From Sphingosinicella sp041621755 (lineage in GTDB: Bacteria; Pseudomonadota; Alphaproteobacteria; Sphingomonadales; Sphingomonadaceae), in assembly GCA_041621755.1 (NCBI GenBank), contig JBFKAE010000006.1, positions 1-45,657 of the forward strand: a DNA stretch of 45,657 nt. The letters run 5' to 3'. Below the pieces are notes generated by a model that saw only the letters and a list, made by a program, of their open reading frames with translations, was not told the DNA's origin and made no database searches. Below, one piece after another: positions 9,449 to 18,583 of this stretch; positions within the stretch are counted from its first letter, which is position 1, and each line of letters begins with the position of its first letter. The translations under genes were made by a program, and so were the position numbers.

Positions 9449-11821
9449 TTAAACGTCGAGATTGGCAACCGAAAGCGCATTTTCCTGAATAAATTCGCGC
9501 CGTGGTTCGACAATGTCGCCCATAAGCCGCGTGAAAATATCATCGGCAACGTCAGCCTGGGCAATTTCGACCTTGAGCAACGAACGGTTGGACGGATCAA
9601 GCGTCGTTTCCCAAAGCTGCTCGGCATTCATCTCGCCAAGGCCTTTATAGCGCTGGATCGAAAGGCCTTTGCGACCGATTTCAAACACCACATCAAGCAA
9701 TTCGGACGGGCGCGCGATGGTTTTGTCGCCGATCTTGATGCGTGCGGCATAGGTCGCGCCTGATCCCGATAGCAGGCTGTTGAGCTTACGCGCTTCGGCA
9801 GAGCGCACCATCTGACCATCGATCATATAGACGTCGGTGACACCGCGATGCGCATTTTCAAGAACATAGCCGCCGTCTTCATCGCGACGGGCGATCCACT
9901 TGCCTTCGACCGAAACGCTGTTCAGCCAGTCGGCGGCGGCTGCTGACGCATCGTTTTGTGGGTCAAGTCCGCCGACGAGCGCCAGCGCCTCGACAACGCG
10001 GGGATCGTATTTACCCGGAACATAGGCAAGCAGCGTACGCAATTTTCGGGCTTCATCGATAAGCGCGCGCAGATCCGCGCCGGTGCGCTGGCCCTCGGCG
10101 GTCTCTGCCACAAGGCCCTCAAGCCCGCCTGCGATCAGATATTCATCAAGCGCCGCCTGATCCTTCAAATACACCTCGGAGCGGCCGCGCGACACTTTGT
10201 AGAGCGGCGGCTGGGCGATATAGAGGTGCCCGGCCTCGATCACTTCGCGCATCTGGCGGTAGAAGAACGTCAGCAACAGCGTACGGATATGGGCGCCGTC
10301 GACATCGGCGTCGGTCATGATGACGATCTTGTGGTAGCGCAGTTTCGCCAGATCGAAATCGTCGCGGCCAATGCCGGTGCCCATCGCCTGAATAAGCGTG
10401 CCAATCTCGCGCGAGCCAAGCATGCGGTCAAAGCGCGCGCGCTCGACGTTGAGGATTTTACCGCGCAGCGGCAGGATTGCCTGATAATGGCGGTCGCGGC
10501 CCTGTTTGGCCGATCCGCCAGCGCTGTCGCCCTCGACCAGGAACAGTTCGGATTTCGCCGGGTCTTTTTCCTGACAATCGGCAAGTTTGCCGGGGAGCGA
10601 CGAAACCTGCAGGACGTTCTTGCGGCTGGCTTCACGCGCCTTGCGCGCCGCTTCGCGCGCGACGGTCGCAGAGACGATCTTTTCGACGACGATCTTCGCC
10701 TGTGCCGGATTTTCCTCCAGCCATTCGGCGAGCTTTTCGCTCATCAGCGATTCAATCGGCGCGCGGACTTCGGAGGAAACGAGTTTGTCCTTGGTCTGAC
10801 TCGAGAATTTGGGATCGGGGACTTTGACCGAAACCACCGCCGTCAGCCCCTCGCGCATGTCCTCGCCCGTCGGAGAGACTTTTTCTTTCTTGAGGATGCC
10901 CGAGGCCTCGGCATAATTGTTGAGCGTCCGCGTCAGCGCGCTGCGGAACGCCGCCATATGTGTGCCGCCGTCGCGCTGCGGGATATTGTTGGTAAATGGC
11001 AGCACCTGTTCATAATAGCTGTCATTCCACTCCATCGCGACGTCGACTGAAATGCCGTCCTTTTCGCCCTGCATGGTGACGGGGTTCGGGATCAGTGCGG
11101 TCTTGGTGCGGTCAAGATATTGCACGAACGCGGCGACACCGCCCTCGTAATAAAGCTCCAGCTCCTTGATCTCGGCATGCCGCGCGTCGGTCAGCTTCAG
11201 CCGCACGCCCGAATTCAAAAACGCCAGTTCGCGATAGCGGTGGACGAGGCGTTCAAAGTTGAACTCGATATCCTTGAAGGTCGAGACTGACGGGAAAAAC
11301 GTCACTTCGGTGCCCTTGCGGCCCTCGGCGTCGCCTTCGACCTTGAGCGGCGCTTCGGCATCGCCATTGCGAAAGCGCATCCAGTGCGCCTTGCCGTCGC
11401 GGAAAATCCGCAGTTCGAGCCAATCGGACAGCGCATTGACGACGCTGACGCCGACGCCATGCAGCCCGCCTGAAACCTTGTAGCTGTTCTGGTCGAATTT
11501 GCCGCCGGCATGCAACTGGGTCATGATGACTTCGGCGGCGGAAATGCCCTCTTCGGTGTGAATGTCGGTTGGAATGCCGCGGCCATTGTCGGTGACGGTG
11601 ACCGAGCCATCGGCGTTGAGCGTGACGGTGACAAGGTCGCAATGGCCGGCGAGCGCCTCGTCAATGGCGTTGTCGGACACTTCGAACACCATGTGGTGCA
11701 GGCCCGAGCCATCCTCGGTATCGCCGATATACATGCCCGGCCGTTTGCGCACGGCGTCGAGGCCTTTGAGAACCTTGATGGAATCGGCACCGTAATCGCC
11801 GTTTTGGGCGGTATCGCTCAC
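9449..11821 (-). CDS. gyrB: DNA gyrase subunit B
   Basis: ATPase and TOPRIM subunit of type II topoisomerase, introducing negative supercoils with GyrA. The N-terminal GHKL ATPase shows DNAIDEALAGHCD, DNGRGIP and GGLHGVGVSVVNALS. The transducer domain is followed by the TOPRIM motif LVEGDSAGGSAKQGRDR and the metal-binding DADVDGAHI. The C-terminal GyrB domain ends with QRYKGLGEMNAEQLWETT. Length (790 aa) is typical for this group. The start is GTG at 11821 with AAGGA six bases upstream. It lies nine bases after the recF stop, and the order dnaN-recF-gyrB indicates a single replication and repair transcript. The MNAEQLWETT motif fits GyrB rather than ParE. Confidence 0.97.
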   Translation of the reverse strand: MSDTAQNGDYGADSIKVLKGLDAVRKRPGMYIGDTEDGSGLHHMVFEVSDNAIDEALAGHCDLVTVTLNADGSVTVTDNGRGIPTDIHTEEGISAAEVIMTQLHAGGKFDQNSYKVSGGLHGVGVSVVNALSDWLELRIFRDGKAHWMRFRNGDAEAPLKVEGDAEGRKGTEVTFFPSVSTFKDIEFNFERLVHRYRELAFLNSGVRLKLTDARHAEIKELELYYEGGVAAFVQYLDRTKTALIPNPVTMQGEKDGISVDVAMEWNDSYYEQVLPFTNNIPQRDGGTHMAAFRSALTRTLNNYAEASGILKKEKVSPTGEDMREGLTAVVSVKVPDPKFSSQTKDKLVSSEVRAPIESLMSEKLAEWLEENPAQAKIVVEKIVSATVAREAARKAREASRKNVLQVSSLPGKLADCQEKDPAKSELFLVEGDSAGGSAKQGRDRHYQAILPLRGKILNVERARFDRMLGSREIGTLIQAMGTGIGRDDFDLAKLRYHKIVIMTDADVDGAHIRTLLLTFFYRQMREVIEAGHLYIAQPPLYKVSRGRSEVYLKDQAALDEYLIAGGLEGLVAETAEGQRTGADLRALIDEARKLRTLLAYVPGKYDPRVVEALALVGGLDPQNDASAAAADWLNSVSVEGKWIARRDEDGGYVLENAHRGVTDVYMIDGQMVRSAEARKLNSLLSGSGATYAARIKIGDKTIARPSELLDVVFEIGRKGLSIQRYKGLGEMNAEQLWETTLDPSNRSLLKVEIAQADVADDIFTRLMGDIVEPRREFIQENALSVANLDV

Positions 11822-11830
11822 AAATTTTCC

Positions 11831-12940
11831 TTAATTCACCGAAAGTCGTCCAGAAGAGACTTCTATATAGGTTGCCGCGTCGCCAATTGCACGGAAAAGT
11901 GACACGTCGGTGCCGGTCATCCAGACTTGCGCGCCCAGCTCGTCGATCATCGCAAAAAGCGCCGCGCGGCGGGTTTCGTCAAGATGCGCGGCGACCTCGT
12001 CGAGCAGCAGGATCGGACGTTGCCCGGTTCGCGCTGCAACGATGCGCGCGTGGGCAAGCACAAGGCCAAGCAACAGGGCCTTTTGTTCGCCGGTCGAGGC
12101 ACGCGCAGCGGGCTGGTCCTTGGCGCTGTGGAGAACGCCAAGGTCGATCCGGTGGGGTCCGATGGTCGTGCGTCCGGCGGCGGCGTCGAGCCCGCGCGAA
12201 CGGTGGAGCGCGGCGAGCAGCGCGTCAGGGTCGCGCCAGTCCTCGCCCTCGATGCCAAGCTCGGCTTTCGGAAACGGGCTTTGCGGTGCGTCGGCTATGA
12301 TTTCACCCAGTGCATCGACGGTTTCTGCCCTTGCCTCGGCAAGCTGCGCGCCATGTTCGGCCATTTGCCGTTCAAGCGCCGTAAGCCAATCCGTGTCTGG
12401 AGCAGATTCAGAGGACAGCAGCCGGTTGCGCGAGCGCATGGCAGCTTCGTAGCGCCCGACGTCGCGACCGTGTCCCGGGCGTAGCGCCAGCGTCAGCCGG
12501 TCAAGGAAACGCCGTCGCGCGCCAGCGCTATCGACGAGCAGCCTGTCCATCGCAGGCGTCAGCCAGAGCACGGACAGCCATTCGGACAAAGCCGAGGCAC
12601 TCGCGCCTGCACCGTTGATGCGGACTTGCCGTCGTCCGGGGCTTGCGGAAAGTGCGCCTGTGCCGATTTCGACGGCATCGCCCTGACCGCATTGCAGTCG
12701 CGCTGAAATTGCAAAACCCCCTCCTCCCCCCTCGCGCGCCATTTCGGGCAGCGCGGCAAAGCGCAGGCCGCGTCCCGGTGACAGCAGGGAAATCGCCTCA
12801 AGCAGGTTGGTCTTGCCCGCGCCATTGTCGCCGGTGATGACGACGGCGCCCGACCCGGCGTCAAGCGCGGCCGTCTCGTAGCAGCGAAAGTCACTGAGCC
12901 GCAGGCGGTCGATCGTGCGCGCTTCGGCCGCCTGTGTCAT
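11831..12940 (-). CDS. recF: DNA replication and repair protein RecF
   Basis: SMC-like ATPase that, with RecO and RecR, helps load RecA at single-strand gaps behind stalled forks. It has Walker A GDNGAGKTNLLEAIS near residue 38, an ABC-type signature STGEQKALLLGLVLAHA near residue 285, and Walker B PILLLDEVAAHLDETRR near residue 310. Length (369 aa) is normal. It starts at ATG 12940, 19 bases after the dnaN stop, and ends nine bases before the gyrB start. The extreme C-terminus (VSLFRAIGDAATYIEV) matches the usual RecF ending. Confidence 0.95.
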   Translation of the reverse strand: MTQAAEARTIDRLRLSDFRCYETAALDAGSGAVVITGDNGAGKTNLLEAISLLSPGRGLRFAALPEMAREGGGGGFAISARLQCGQGDAVEIGTGALSASPGRRQVRINGAGASASALSEWLSVLWLTPAMDRLLVDSAGARRRFLDRLTLALRPGHGRDVGRYEAAMRSRNRLLSSESAPDTDWLTALERQMAEHGAQLAEARAETVDALGEIIADAPQSPFPKAELGIEGEDWRDPDALLAALHRSRGLDAAAGRTTIGPHRIDLGVLHSAKDQPAARASTGEQKALLLGLVLAHARIVAARTGQRPILLLDEVAAHLDETRRAALFAMIDELGAQVWMTGTDVSLFRAIGDAATYIEVSSGRLSVN

Positions 12941-12959
12941 AGCTGACCTACCTGTGCGG

Positions 12960-14060
12960 TTATACCCGCATCGGCATCAGCACGTAGAGCGCTGGAGAAT
13001 CGCTGCTTTCGCGCAGCAGCGTCGGTGCGGCGGCATCGGCAAGATGGACTTCGAGGCTGTCGCTGTCGATCTCACCCAGAATGTCGAGCAGATAGCGTGC
13101 GTTGAAACCGACGTCGAAACCATCCGAGTCATATGATGCCGAGACTTCTTCGGCGGCAGTACCGGTTTCGGGGCTGGTGACCGACAGGGTGATCTTGTCC
13201 TTGTCGAGAGTCATTTTGACGGCGCGGGTTTTTTCGGTGGCGATCGCAGCGACCCGGTCGACACCTTCGGCAAGCGCCTTGGTCTCGATCCGCAACAGTC
13301 GGTCGTTCTTTGTCGGGATGACCCGCGAATAATCGGGGAAGGTGCCGTCGATCAGCTTCGATGTCAGAACGGCGGTTCCGGCGCGGAAGCGGATCTTGGT
13401 CGCCGACAGCGACACTTCGATTTCGCCATCGACCTCGTCGAGCAATTTGCGGACCTCGGCAACGCATTTGCGCGGCACGATGATGTCGGGCATGCCGTCC
13501 GACCCTGCCGGTGCATCAATGGTGACGCGCGCCAGCCGGTGACCATCGGTTGCGACCGCAATCAGCTTGCCATCGACGACATGCATGAAAATGCCGTTCA
13601 GATAATAGCGGGTTTCTTCGGTCGAAATCGCAAAGCGAGTCTTGTCGATGATCTGGCGCAGCGTTTCGGCGGGCAGCAGGAATTTCGTCGGCAGATCACT
13701 TTCGGCAATGATCGGAAAGTCGTCGCGTGGCAGCGTTGCGAGGTTGAATTTGGCGCGTCCGGCCGCAATCGCCATCTTGTCGCCCGATACGGACAGCTCA
13801 ACCTGACTGCCTTCGGGCAGCTTGCGTGCGATATCGAACAAAGTATGCGCCGAAACGGTGGTTGCACCGCTGGTTTCGACATTGGCGCTGATCGAATCGA
13901 CGACCTGCAGATCAAGGTCGGTTGCCATCAGCCTGATGCTGCCGTCCTCGGCCTCGATCAAGACGTTGGACAAAATTGGTATCGTATTGCGCCGCTCTAC
14001 AACCGACTGGACATGCCCCAGACACTTCAGCAGAGTCGCCCGCTCGACCGTCGCTTTCAT
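12960..14060 (-). CDS. dnaN: DNA polymerase III beta sliding clamp
   Basis: Ring-shaped processivity clamp that tethers DNA polymerase III to DNA. The 366-residue length fits the family, made of three similar domains. The N-terminus MKATVERATLLKCLGHVQ and the C-terminal ALYVLMPMRV ending are diagnostic; the family commonly ends in a LMPMR-type sequence that forms part of the protein-binding cleft. The ATG at 14060 has GAAGGA at good spacing. recF and gyrB follow in the same direction. No dnaA is found upstream: the next gene is an unrelated ABC transporter ATPase reading in the same direction. So this is not the common dnaA-dnaN arrangement. Confidence 0.96.
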   Translation of the reverse strand: MKATVERATLLKCLGHVQSVVERRNTIPILSNVLIEAEDGSIRLMATDLDLQVVDSISANVETSGATTVSAHTLFDIARKLPEGSQVELSVSGDKMAIAAGRAKFNLATLPRDDFPIIAESDLPTKFLLPAETLRQIIDKTRFAISTEETRYYLNGIFMHVVDGKLIAVATDGHRLARVTIDAPAGSDGMPDIIVPRKCVAEVRKLLDEVDGEIEVSLSATKIRFRAGTAVLTSKLIDGTFPDYSRVIPTKNDRLLRIETKALAEGVDRVAAIATEKTRAVKMTLDKDKITLSVTSPETGTAAEEVSASYDSDGFDVGFNARYLLDILGEIDSDSLEVHLADAAAPTLLRESSDSPALYVLMPMRV

Positions 14061-14117
14061 GTATATTCCTTCAAGTCCCTAAATCTGCCCGCGCGGATGC
14101 GCTTCGCACAGGACTAT

Positions 14118-14134
14118 AGCGCCTGTACAGCGCT
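14118..14134. promoter_or_regulatory. Palindrome CTGTACAG in the dnaN upstream region
   Basis: The 114 bases between dnaN and the upstream ABC ATPase gene hold a perfect eight-base palindrome CTGTACAG (14123-14130). It is flanked by AGCG on one side and CGCT on the other, offset by one base. It lies about 60 bases ahead of the dnaN start. Beside it, the minus strand reads GCTATAGTCC, a possible -10 box, but no convincing -35 is seen. It is a candidate operator; no regulator can be named. Confidence 0.3.
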
Positions 14135-14174
14135 TCGGTAGTCGAAATTGCGTACCAAGTGCAAGCACGTGCAG

Positions 14175-14855
14175 TCAGTCGATTTTTTCAATATGCCCGT
14201 CGAGCATGTGAATCCGTGAATCGGCAGCCTCGGCAATTTCGGGATCATGGGTAACGCAGACGACTGTGCGGCGTTGATTTGATGCCAGATCGTGCAGGAT
14301 TTCAACCACGCGGCCGGAATTGACGCTGTCGAGATTGCCCGTCGGTTCATCACCAAGAATAAGCGCCGGATCATTGGCAAGGGCGCGGGCGATGGCGACG
14401 CGCTGGCGCTGTCCGCCGGACATTTTATCGGGCGTTTTCATGGCTTCGTCAGCAATATCCATCGACGCGAGCAATGCTTCGGCCTGTGTGCGAGTGTCAC
14501 GGGCACTGAGCCGCGCCAGCCGCCGCATCGGCAGCATGACGTTTTCAAGCGCGGTAAATTCGGGCAAGAGAAAGTGAAACTGGAAGACGAAGCCGATCCG
14601 TTCCAGCCGGACCTGCGAACGCGCATTGCTGTCAAAATCTGTGGTATCCACGCCGTCAAAATATAGTCGGCCTGTCGTTGGCCGGTCGAGCAGGCCAAGC
14701 AGATAGAGCAGCGAGGATTTGCCGCAGCCCGACGGCCCGATGACGGCAACGAACTGCCCGGCTTTGATGTCGAAGCTGATATTTTGAACCAGCGTCACAG
14801 GCGGTTCGACGTCAAGAATACGGCTTATGCCTTCGGCGCGGATCAGGCTGGTCAT
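14175..14855 (-). CDS. ABC exporter ATP-binding subunit (LolD/MacB/DevA-like)
   Basis: ATPase subunit of a MacB/LolCDE-type transporter. It has Walker A GPSGCGKS (residues 40-47), signature MSGGQRQRVAIARALA, Walker B LILGDEPTGNLD and the H-loop region VCVTHDPEIAEAADSRIHML. The frame opens further upstream, but the ATG at 14855 overlaps the permease stop as ATGA and gives a 226-residue protein, the usual size for LolD-like subunits. Together with the FtsX-like permease and the HlyD-like adaptor it forms a complete three-gene export module. Substrate is unknown; this group moves lipoproteins, glycolipids or small toxic molecules. Confidence 0.9.
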   Translation of the reverse strand: MTSLIRAEGISRILDVEPPVTLVQNISFDIKAGQFVAVIGPSGCGKSSLLYLLGLLDRPTTGRLYFDGVDTTDFDSNARSQVRLERIGFVFQFHFLLPEFTALENVMLPMRRLARLSARDTRTQAEALLASMDIADEAMKTPDKMSGGQRQRVAIARALANDPALILGDEPTGNLDSVNSGRVVEILHDLASNQRRTVVCVTHDPEIAEAADSRIHMLDGHIEKID

Positions 14856-16099
14856 ACCGCACCACGCAAAATATCGACAGGATCGACACGCGCGGCCTTT
14901 CGCGCCGGAATCCACGCGGCAATGACCGCCGAAATCAGGCTGGCGCCCGCCGAGAGGATATATTGAAATGTCGAACGGTCGAGTGGTAGCGATTCGAGTC
15001 GGCCCTGAACGTTGAATTTGAAGGTATCGAGGATTTGCATGAGCGCGAAACCGAGCGCCCAGCCGAAAACGACACCGATACAGGCCAGCACAAAGCCTTC
15101 GATGACAAAAATGCGTTCAAGATCGCTCGCTGAAAAACCGATCGAGCGCATGATGGCGATATCGCGTTGCTTGTCGGCGACGCTGGTGGAAACCACAGTA
15201 TAAATACCAAAGGAGGCGACGAGCAGGATCGCCGAAACCACCGAATACATAATAACGTTGCGCGTCAGCAGCAGCGCGAGAAAATCTGCCGAGCGTTCCT
15301 GCCAGCTTTCAGCTTTATACCCGTAGCGCGATTCGAGATGTTTGGCTTCGGCTTCGGCGGCATAGGGGTCCGCGATGCGCACGCCGATACGATTGATGAC
15401 AAATGGCTGACCGGTCAGCGATTGCGCCTCGCGCAGCAGGACATAGCCAGAATTCGAACCAAACTGACCGCGGCCCTGTTCGAATATACCGACGATTTTG
15501 AGCGTCCGTGTGCCAACGCGCGAAGTGGCGGCAACAATGTCGCCCATGCCAACGCCAAGCCTGTTGGCCAGCTCTTCGCCGATCATGACGCCGCCTTTCA
15601 CGCGTTCCAGATCGCGCAGGCGCCCGTATTTCAGGTTCTCCTCGACGTTGGATACCTTGGCTTCAATGCCCGGTTCGACGCCGATTATGCCAAGCGCTTC
15701 TTCGCGGCCGCCCACGCGCAATGTCACCGCGCCCGACAGTGACGGCGACGCTGTGGCATTGGGATCACGTTCGATCGCGCGCATGATTTCCTGCCAGTCC
15801 TTGAGGCCGCGCACCTCGTTGCGCGGTTTATAATGGCGGGTCTCTACCGTGGCATCGGGGAAGGCGAGGACGGCGGGTTGCGGTGACGGGCTTCGGATCT
15901 CGTCATAGATGATGATATGCGGCGCGGCATCGATCAGCGTTTCGACAAAATCGTTCTGGCTGCCGACCATGAGCGCCGAAACCGCGAGAAAAAAGCCGAC
16001 GCCGACGCCGACGCCCGCCACGGCGACCGCGGTTTGCCGTTTGCGCTGCGACAAATGCTTGGCGACGATGGAGAGGTGCAGCGCGAGTCGGCCGAGCAT
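14852..16099 (-). CDS. FtsX-like ABC permease (MacB/LolC/DevC-like)
   Basis: Membrane subunit of the adjacent ABC transporter. It has one transmembrane segment near the N-terminus (about residues 25-45, the AVAGVGVGVGFFLAVSAL stretch), a large periplasmic domain (about 50-280) and three C-terminal membrane segments (about 285-400) with the FtsX signature around ADKQRDIAIMRSIGFS. This is the MacB-type four-helix topology without a fused ATPase. Length is 415 aa. It starts 12 bases after the adaptor stop and its TGA overlaps the ATPase start, so expression of the two is coupled. The separate ATPase resembles DevBCA or LolCDE more than the fused MacB. Confidence 0.88.
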   Translation of the reverse strand: MLGRLALHLSIVAKHLSQRKRQTAVAVAGVGVGVGFFLAVSALMVGSQNDFVETLIDAAPHIIIYDEIRSPSPQPAVLAFPDATVETRHYKPRNEVRGLKDWQEIMRAIERDPNATASPSLSGAVTLRVGGREEALGIIGVEPGIEAKVSNVEENLKYGRLRDLERVKGGVMIGEELANRLGVGMGDIVAATSRVGTRTLKIVGIFEQGRGQFGSNSGYVLLREAQSLTGQPFVINRIGVRIADPYAAEAEAKHLESRYGYKAESWQERSADFLALLLTRNVIMYSVVSAILLVASFGIYTVVSTSVADKQRDIAIMRSIGFSASDLERIFVIEGFVLACIGVVFGWALGFALMQILDTFKFNVQGRLESLPLDRSTFQYILSAGASLISAVIAAWIPARKAARVDPVDILRGAV

Positions 16100-16111
16100 G
16101 GCGACGGCCTG

Positions 16112-17110
16112 CTATTTGCGCGTGGCGCGGACGCGTGTGCCCTCGCCAAGCGCGTCAGTCCGGTCAATGATGACGACATCGCCTTTGTCGAGTCCTTCGA
16201 CAATCTCGACAGTCTCGGGGCCGACAATGCCGGTCTTGACGTTCTGGCGTCTGGCCTTGCCATCGACGACGCGCCAGACTTCGTCATTTTCAATGGCCGC
16301 TTCGGGGATGAGCAGCACACCGTTCTTGAGTTTGATGATGATATTGATTTCGAGTGTCAGGCCGATGGGCAAGGGCGTGTTGCCGATGGGTGCGAGGCGC
16401 ACACGAAACGCGCGCTGATCGGGGTCGCCGCCAAGCGTGATCTCGCGGACACGCGCTTTGAATACGCGGCCGGGATAGGCATCGCTCGACATCAGCGCAT
16501 CCTGTCCGACAACGATTAGCGGGATATCGCGTTCATCGACCGTGGCGGTAATCTTGAGCTGCGCGGTATCGCCGACAACAAACAGCGTCTTTGTCGGGCT
16601 GGCAAGATCGCCGGACTCGACGTCGCGGCGCAGGATGACGCCATTGACGCCAGAGCGCAGCACAAAATTATCGAGCCGGTCGCGCGCGGCGCGTTCCGCT
16701 GCCTGTGCGGCTTGAAGCGACGTTGTCGCGCGGTCGCGTGCCGCGCCGCTTGCAAAGCCCCTTTTGTAAAGCGCCAGCGTGCGTTCTGCATCGAGTGTTG
16801 CGGCGCGTGTCTGTGCCGCGGCTTGTGCAATCTGGGCCTGCTGATCGGCGGCGTCGAGCCGGGCGAGGATTTGATCTTTGGAAACGCGTTCGCCTTCACG
16901 CACCAGCACATCGAGGACCGGCGCGGTTACGCGGGCGGAAATTTCGACGGGCTCCTCGACCTCGACAAAGCCTGTGGCATAGACGACTTCAATGGCTTGC
17001 CCGGTCGAGACCTTTGCGGTTTCGACGCTGAGTGGGCGCAACTGACGAAAAGCGACCGACCCCGCGACAAGAGCCACGACAAGGCCAATCAGGATCCAGC
17101 GCATATGCAT
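16112..17110 (-). CDS. Periplasmic adaptor (HlyD/MacA/DevB-like membrane fusion protein)
   Basis: Membrane fusion subunit that would bridge the ABC permease to an outer-membrane channel. There is a single N-terminal membrane anchor (about residues 4-20, ILIGLVVALVAGSVAF), a lipoyl-type beta domain around residues 55-75 and 150-175 (VSKDQILARLD and SGVNGVILRRDVESGDLAS), a short alpha hairpin between them, and beta-barrel domains after about 180. It is 332 aa, within the family range. Start is either ATG 17110 or the in-frame ATG 17104; neither has a strong Shine-Dalgarno sequence. It lies 50 bases after scoB. No outer-membrane TolC-like gene is present in the window. Confidence 0.86.
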   Translation of the reverse strand: MHMRWILIGLVVALVAGSVAFRQLRPLSVETAKVSTGQAIEVVYATGFVEVEEPVEISARVTAPVLDVLVREGERVSKDQILARLDAADQQAQIAQAAAQTRAATLDAERTLALYKRGFASGAARDRATTSLQAAQAAERAARDRLDNFVLRSGVNGVILRRDVESGDLASPTKTLFVVGDTAQLKITATVDERDIPLIVVGQDALMSSDAYPGRVFKARVREITLGGDPDQRAFRVRLAPIGNTPLPIGLTLEINIIIKLKNGVLLIPEAAIENDEVWRVVDGKARRQNVKTGIVGPETVEIVEGLDKGDVVIIDRTDALGEGTRVRATRK

Positions 17111-17160
17111 TGGCTGCAGGCTAAGCTGTTATACCGCCTGCTGCAACGCTTCTGCGTCGA

Positions 17161-17802
17161 TTAAAGCGCGACGTCGTAGGCTGCTTCGGTTTTTGCCGCG
17201 ACTTCGTCAAGCGTGACGCCGGGGGCAAGCTCGATCAGCTTGTAACGTGCGCCTTTACCCGCGCGTTCGAACACGCCAAGATCGGAAATCACCATATCGA
17301 CGACGTTCTGGCCGGTCAGCGGCAGGCTGCAGGCTTTGAGGAACTTGCTCTCGCCAGCCCGATTGGTGTGATCCATCAGCACGATGATTTTCTTCACACC
17401 GGCGACCAGATCCATTGCGCCGCCCATGCCCTTGACCATCTTGCCCGGGATCATCCAGTTGGCGATGTCGCCATTTTCGGCGACTTCCATTGCGCCGAGA
17501 ATTGAAAGATCAATGTGTCCGCCGCGGATCATCGCAAAGCTGTCGGCGGAGCTGAAATAGGACGTGCGGCGCAATTCGGTGATCGTCTGCTTGCCGGCAT
17601 TGATCAGATCCGCGTCGACCTCGTCATCGGTCGGGAAGGGTCCCATGCCCAGCATGCCGTTTTCGGACTGCAGGGTGACATCGATCCCCTCGGCGATGTA
17701 ATTTGCCACCAATGTCGGCATGCCGATGCCAAGATTGACGTAAAATCCGTCCTTCAGTTCCTTTGCGGCGCGTGCCGCCATATCATCACGTGTCCAGGGC
17801 AT
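17161..17802 (-). CDS. scoB: 3-oxoacid CoA-transferase subunit B
   Basis: Beta subunit of succinyl-CoA:3-ketoacid (or related 3-oxoacid) CoA-transferase, which activates acetoacetate or 3-oxoadipate with CoA from succinyl-CoA. The family catalytic glutamate lies in the SENG motif (Ser46-Glu47-Asn48-Gly49). GIGMPTLVANY near residue 25 and the glycine-rich GKMVKGMGGAMDLV near residue 120 also match family I CoA-transferases. Length is 213 aa. The ATG at 17802 is two bases after the scoA stop, so the two subunits are made together. Acetoacetate or 3-oxoadipate as substrate cannot be decided from sequence; no aromatic catabolism genes lie nearby. Confidence 0.93.
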   Translation of the reverse strand: MPWTRDDMAARAAKELKDGFYVNLGIGMPTLVANYIAEGIDVTLQSENGMLGMGPFPTDDEVDADLINAGKQTITELRRTSYFSSADSFAMIRGGHIDLSILGAMEVAENGDIANWMIPGKMVKGMGGAMDLVAGVKKIIVLMDHTNRAGESKFLKACSLPLTGQNVVDMVISDLGVFERAGKGARYKLIELAPGVTLDEVAAKTEAAYDVAL

Positions 17803-17804
17803 GA

Positions 17805-18509
17805 TTATGCAGCCTCCCTGACGGTGCGCTTTTCGATGCGCTTTTCAAATGACTTGCCTACGATGATTCGCTGGACATAGACGCCCGGCGTGTGGATGCA
17901 ATCGGGGTCGAGGTCGCCAGCGCCGACCATCTCTTCAACTTCGACCACGGTGACTTTGCCCGCCGTTGCCATCATCGGGTTAAAGTTGCGTGCGGTCTTG
18001 CGATAGACGAGGTTGCCATAGGGATCGGCTTTCCACGCTTTGACCAGCGCAACGTCAGCGACCAGGCCGGTTTCCATGATGTAGGTCTCGCCATTAAAAT
18101 CCTTGTGCTCCTTGCCCTCGGCAACGAGCGTTCCAACACCGGTCTTGGTATAAAATCCGGGAATGCCGGCACCGCCCGCGCGAATGCGTTCGGCAAGCGT
18201 GCCTTGCGGATTGAATTCGAGGTCGAGTTCCTTGGCAAGATACTGGCGTTCAAACTCCTTGTTCTCGCCGACATAGGAGCTGATCATTTTGCTGATCTGC
18301 CGTGTCTCGAGCAGCAGGCCGAGGCCAAAGCCGTCGACACCGGCATTGTTTGAAACGCAGGTCAGGTCTTTTGTGCCGGAATCGCGCAATGCCGCGATCA
18401 AATTTTCAGGGATACCACAAAGGCCAAAGCCGCCCGCCATTACCATCATGCCGTCAAAGAGCACGCCATCAAGCGCCTCTTCCGCACTGTTATAAAGCTT
18501 GTTTGCCAA
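17805..18509 (-). CDS. scoA: 3-oxoacid CoA-transferase subunit A
   Basis: Alpha subunit pairing with scoB. It carries the CoA-binding-type motif GGFGLCGIPENLI (about residues 26-38) and NNAGVDGFGLG. Length (234 aa) matches SCOT-A subunits. The first codon is TTG at 18509: GGAGA lies six bases upstream (CATTCC spacer), which supports this unusual start. Upstream is a divergent histidine phosphatase gene, and the 103 bases between them hold an AT-rich stretch and a 16-base near-palindrome that could be a shared operator. Confidence 0.93.
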   Translation of the reverse strand: MANKLYNSAEEALDGVLFDGMMVMAGGFGLCGIPENLIAALRDSGTKDLTCVSNNAGVDGFGLGLLLETRQISKMISSYVGENKEFERQYLAKELDLEFNPQGTLAERIRAGGAGIPGFYTKTGVGTLVAEGKEHKDFNGETYIMETGLVADVALVKAWKADPYGNLVYRKTARNFNPMMATAGKVTVVEVEEMVGAGDLDPDCIHTPGVYVQRIIVGKSFEKRIEKRTVREAA

Positions 18510-18583
18510 GGAATGTCTCCGTTGGTGAATTCAGTCGCGGCTCTGCTAGCGCAGCTCAGCCCAAGAAGAAAGAGTAGTCTTTT

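Noticed and set aside
9956..11050. 364-codon frame antisense to gyrB
   Set aside because: Shadow frame; GyrB motifs on the minus strand are decisive.
12960..14174. Chromosome origin next to dnaN
   Set aside because: No dnaA gene, no cluster of DnaA boxes and no AT-rich unwinding region were seen; the upstream gene is an ABC transporter.
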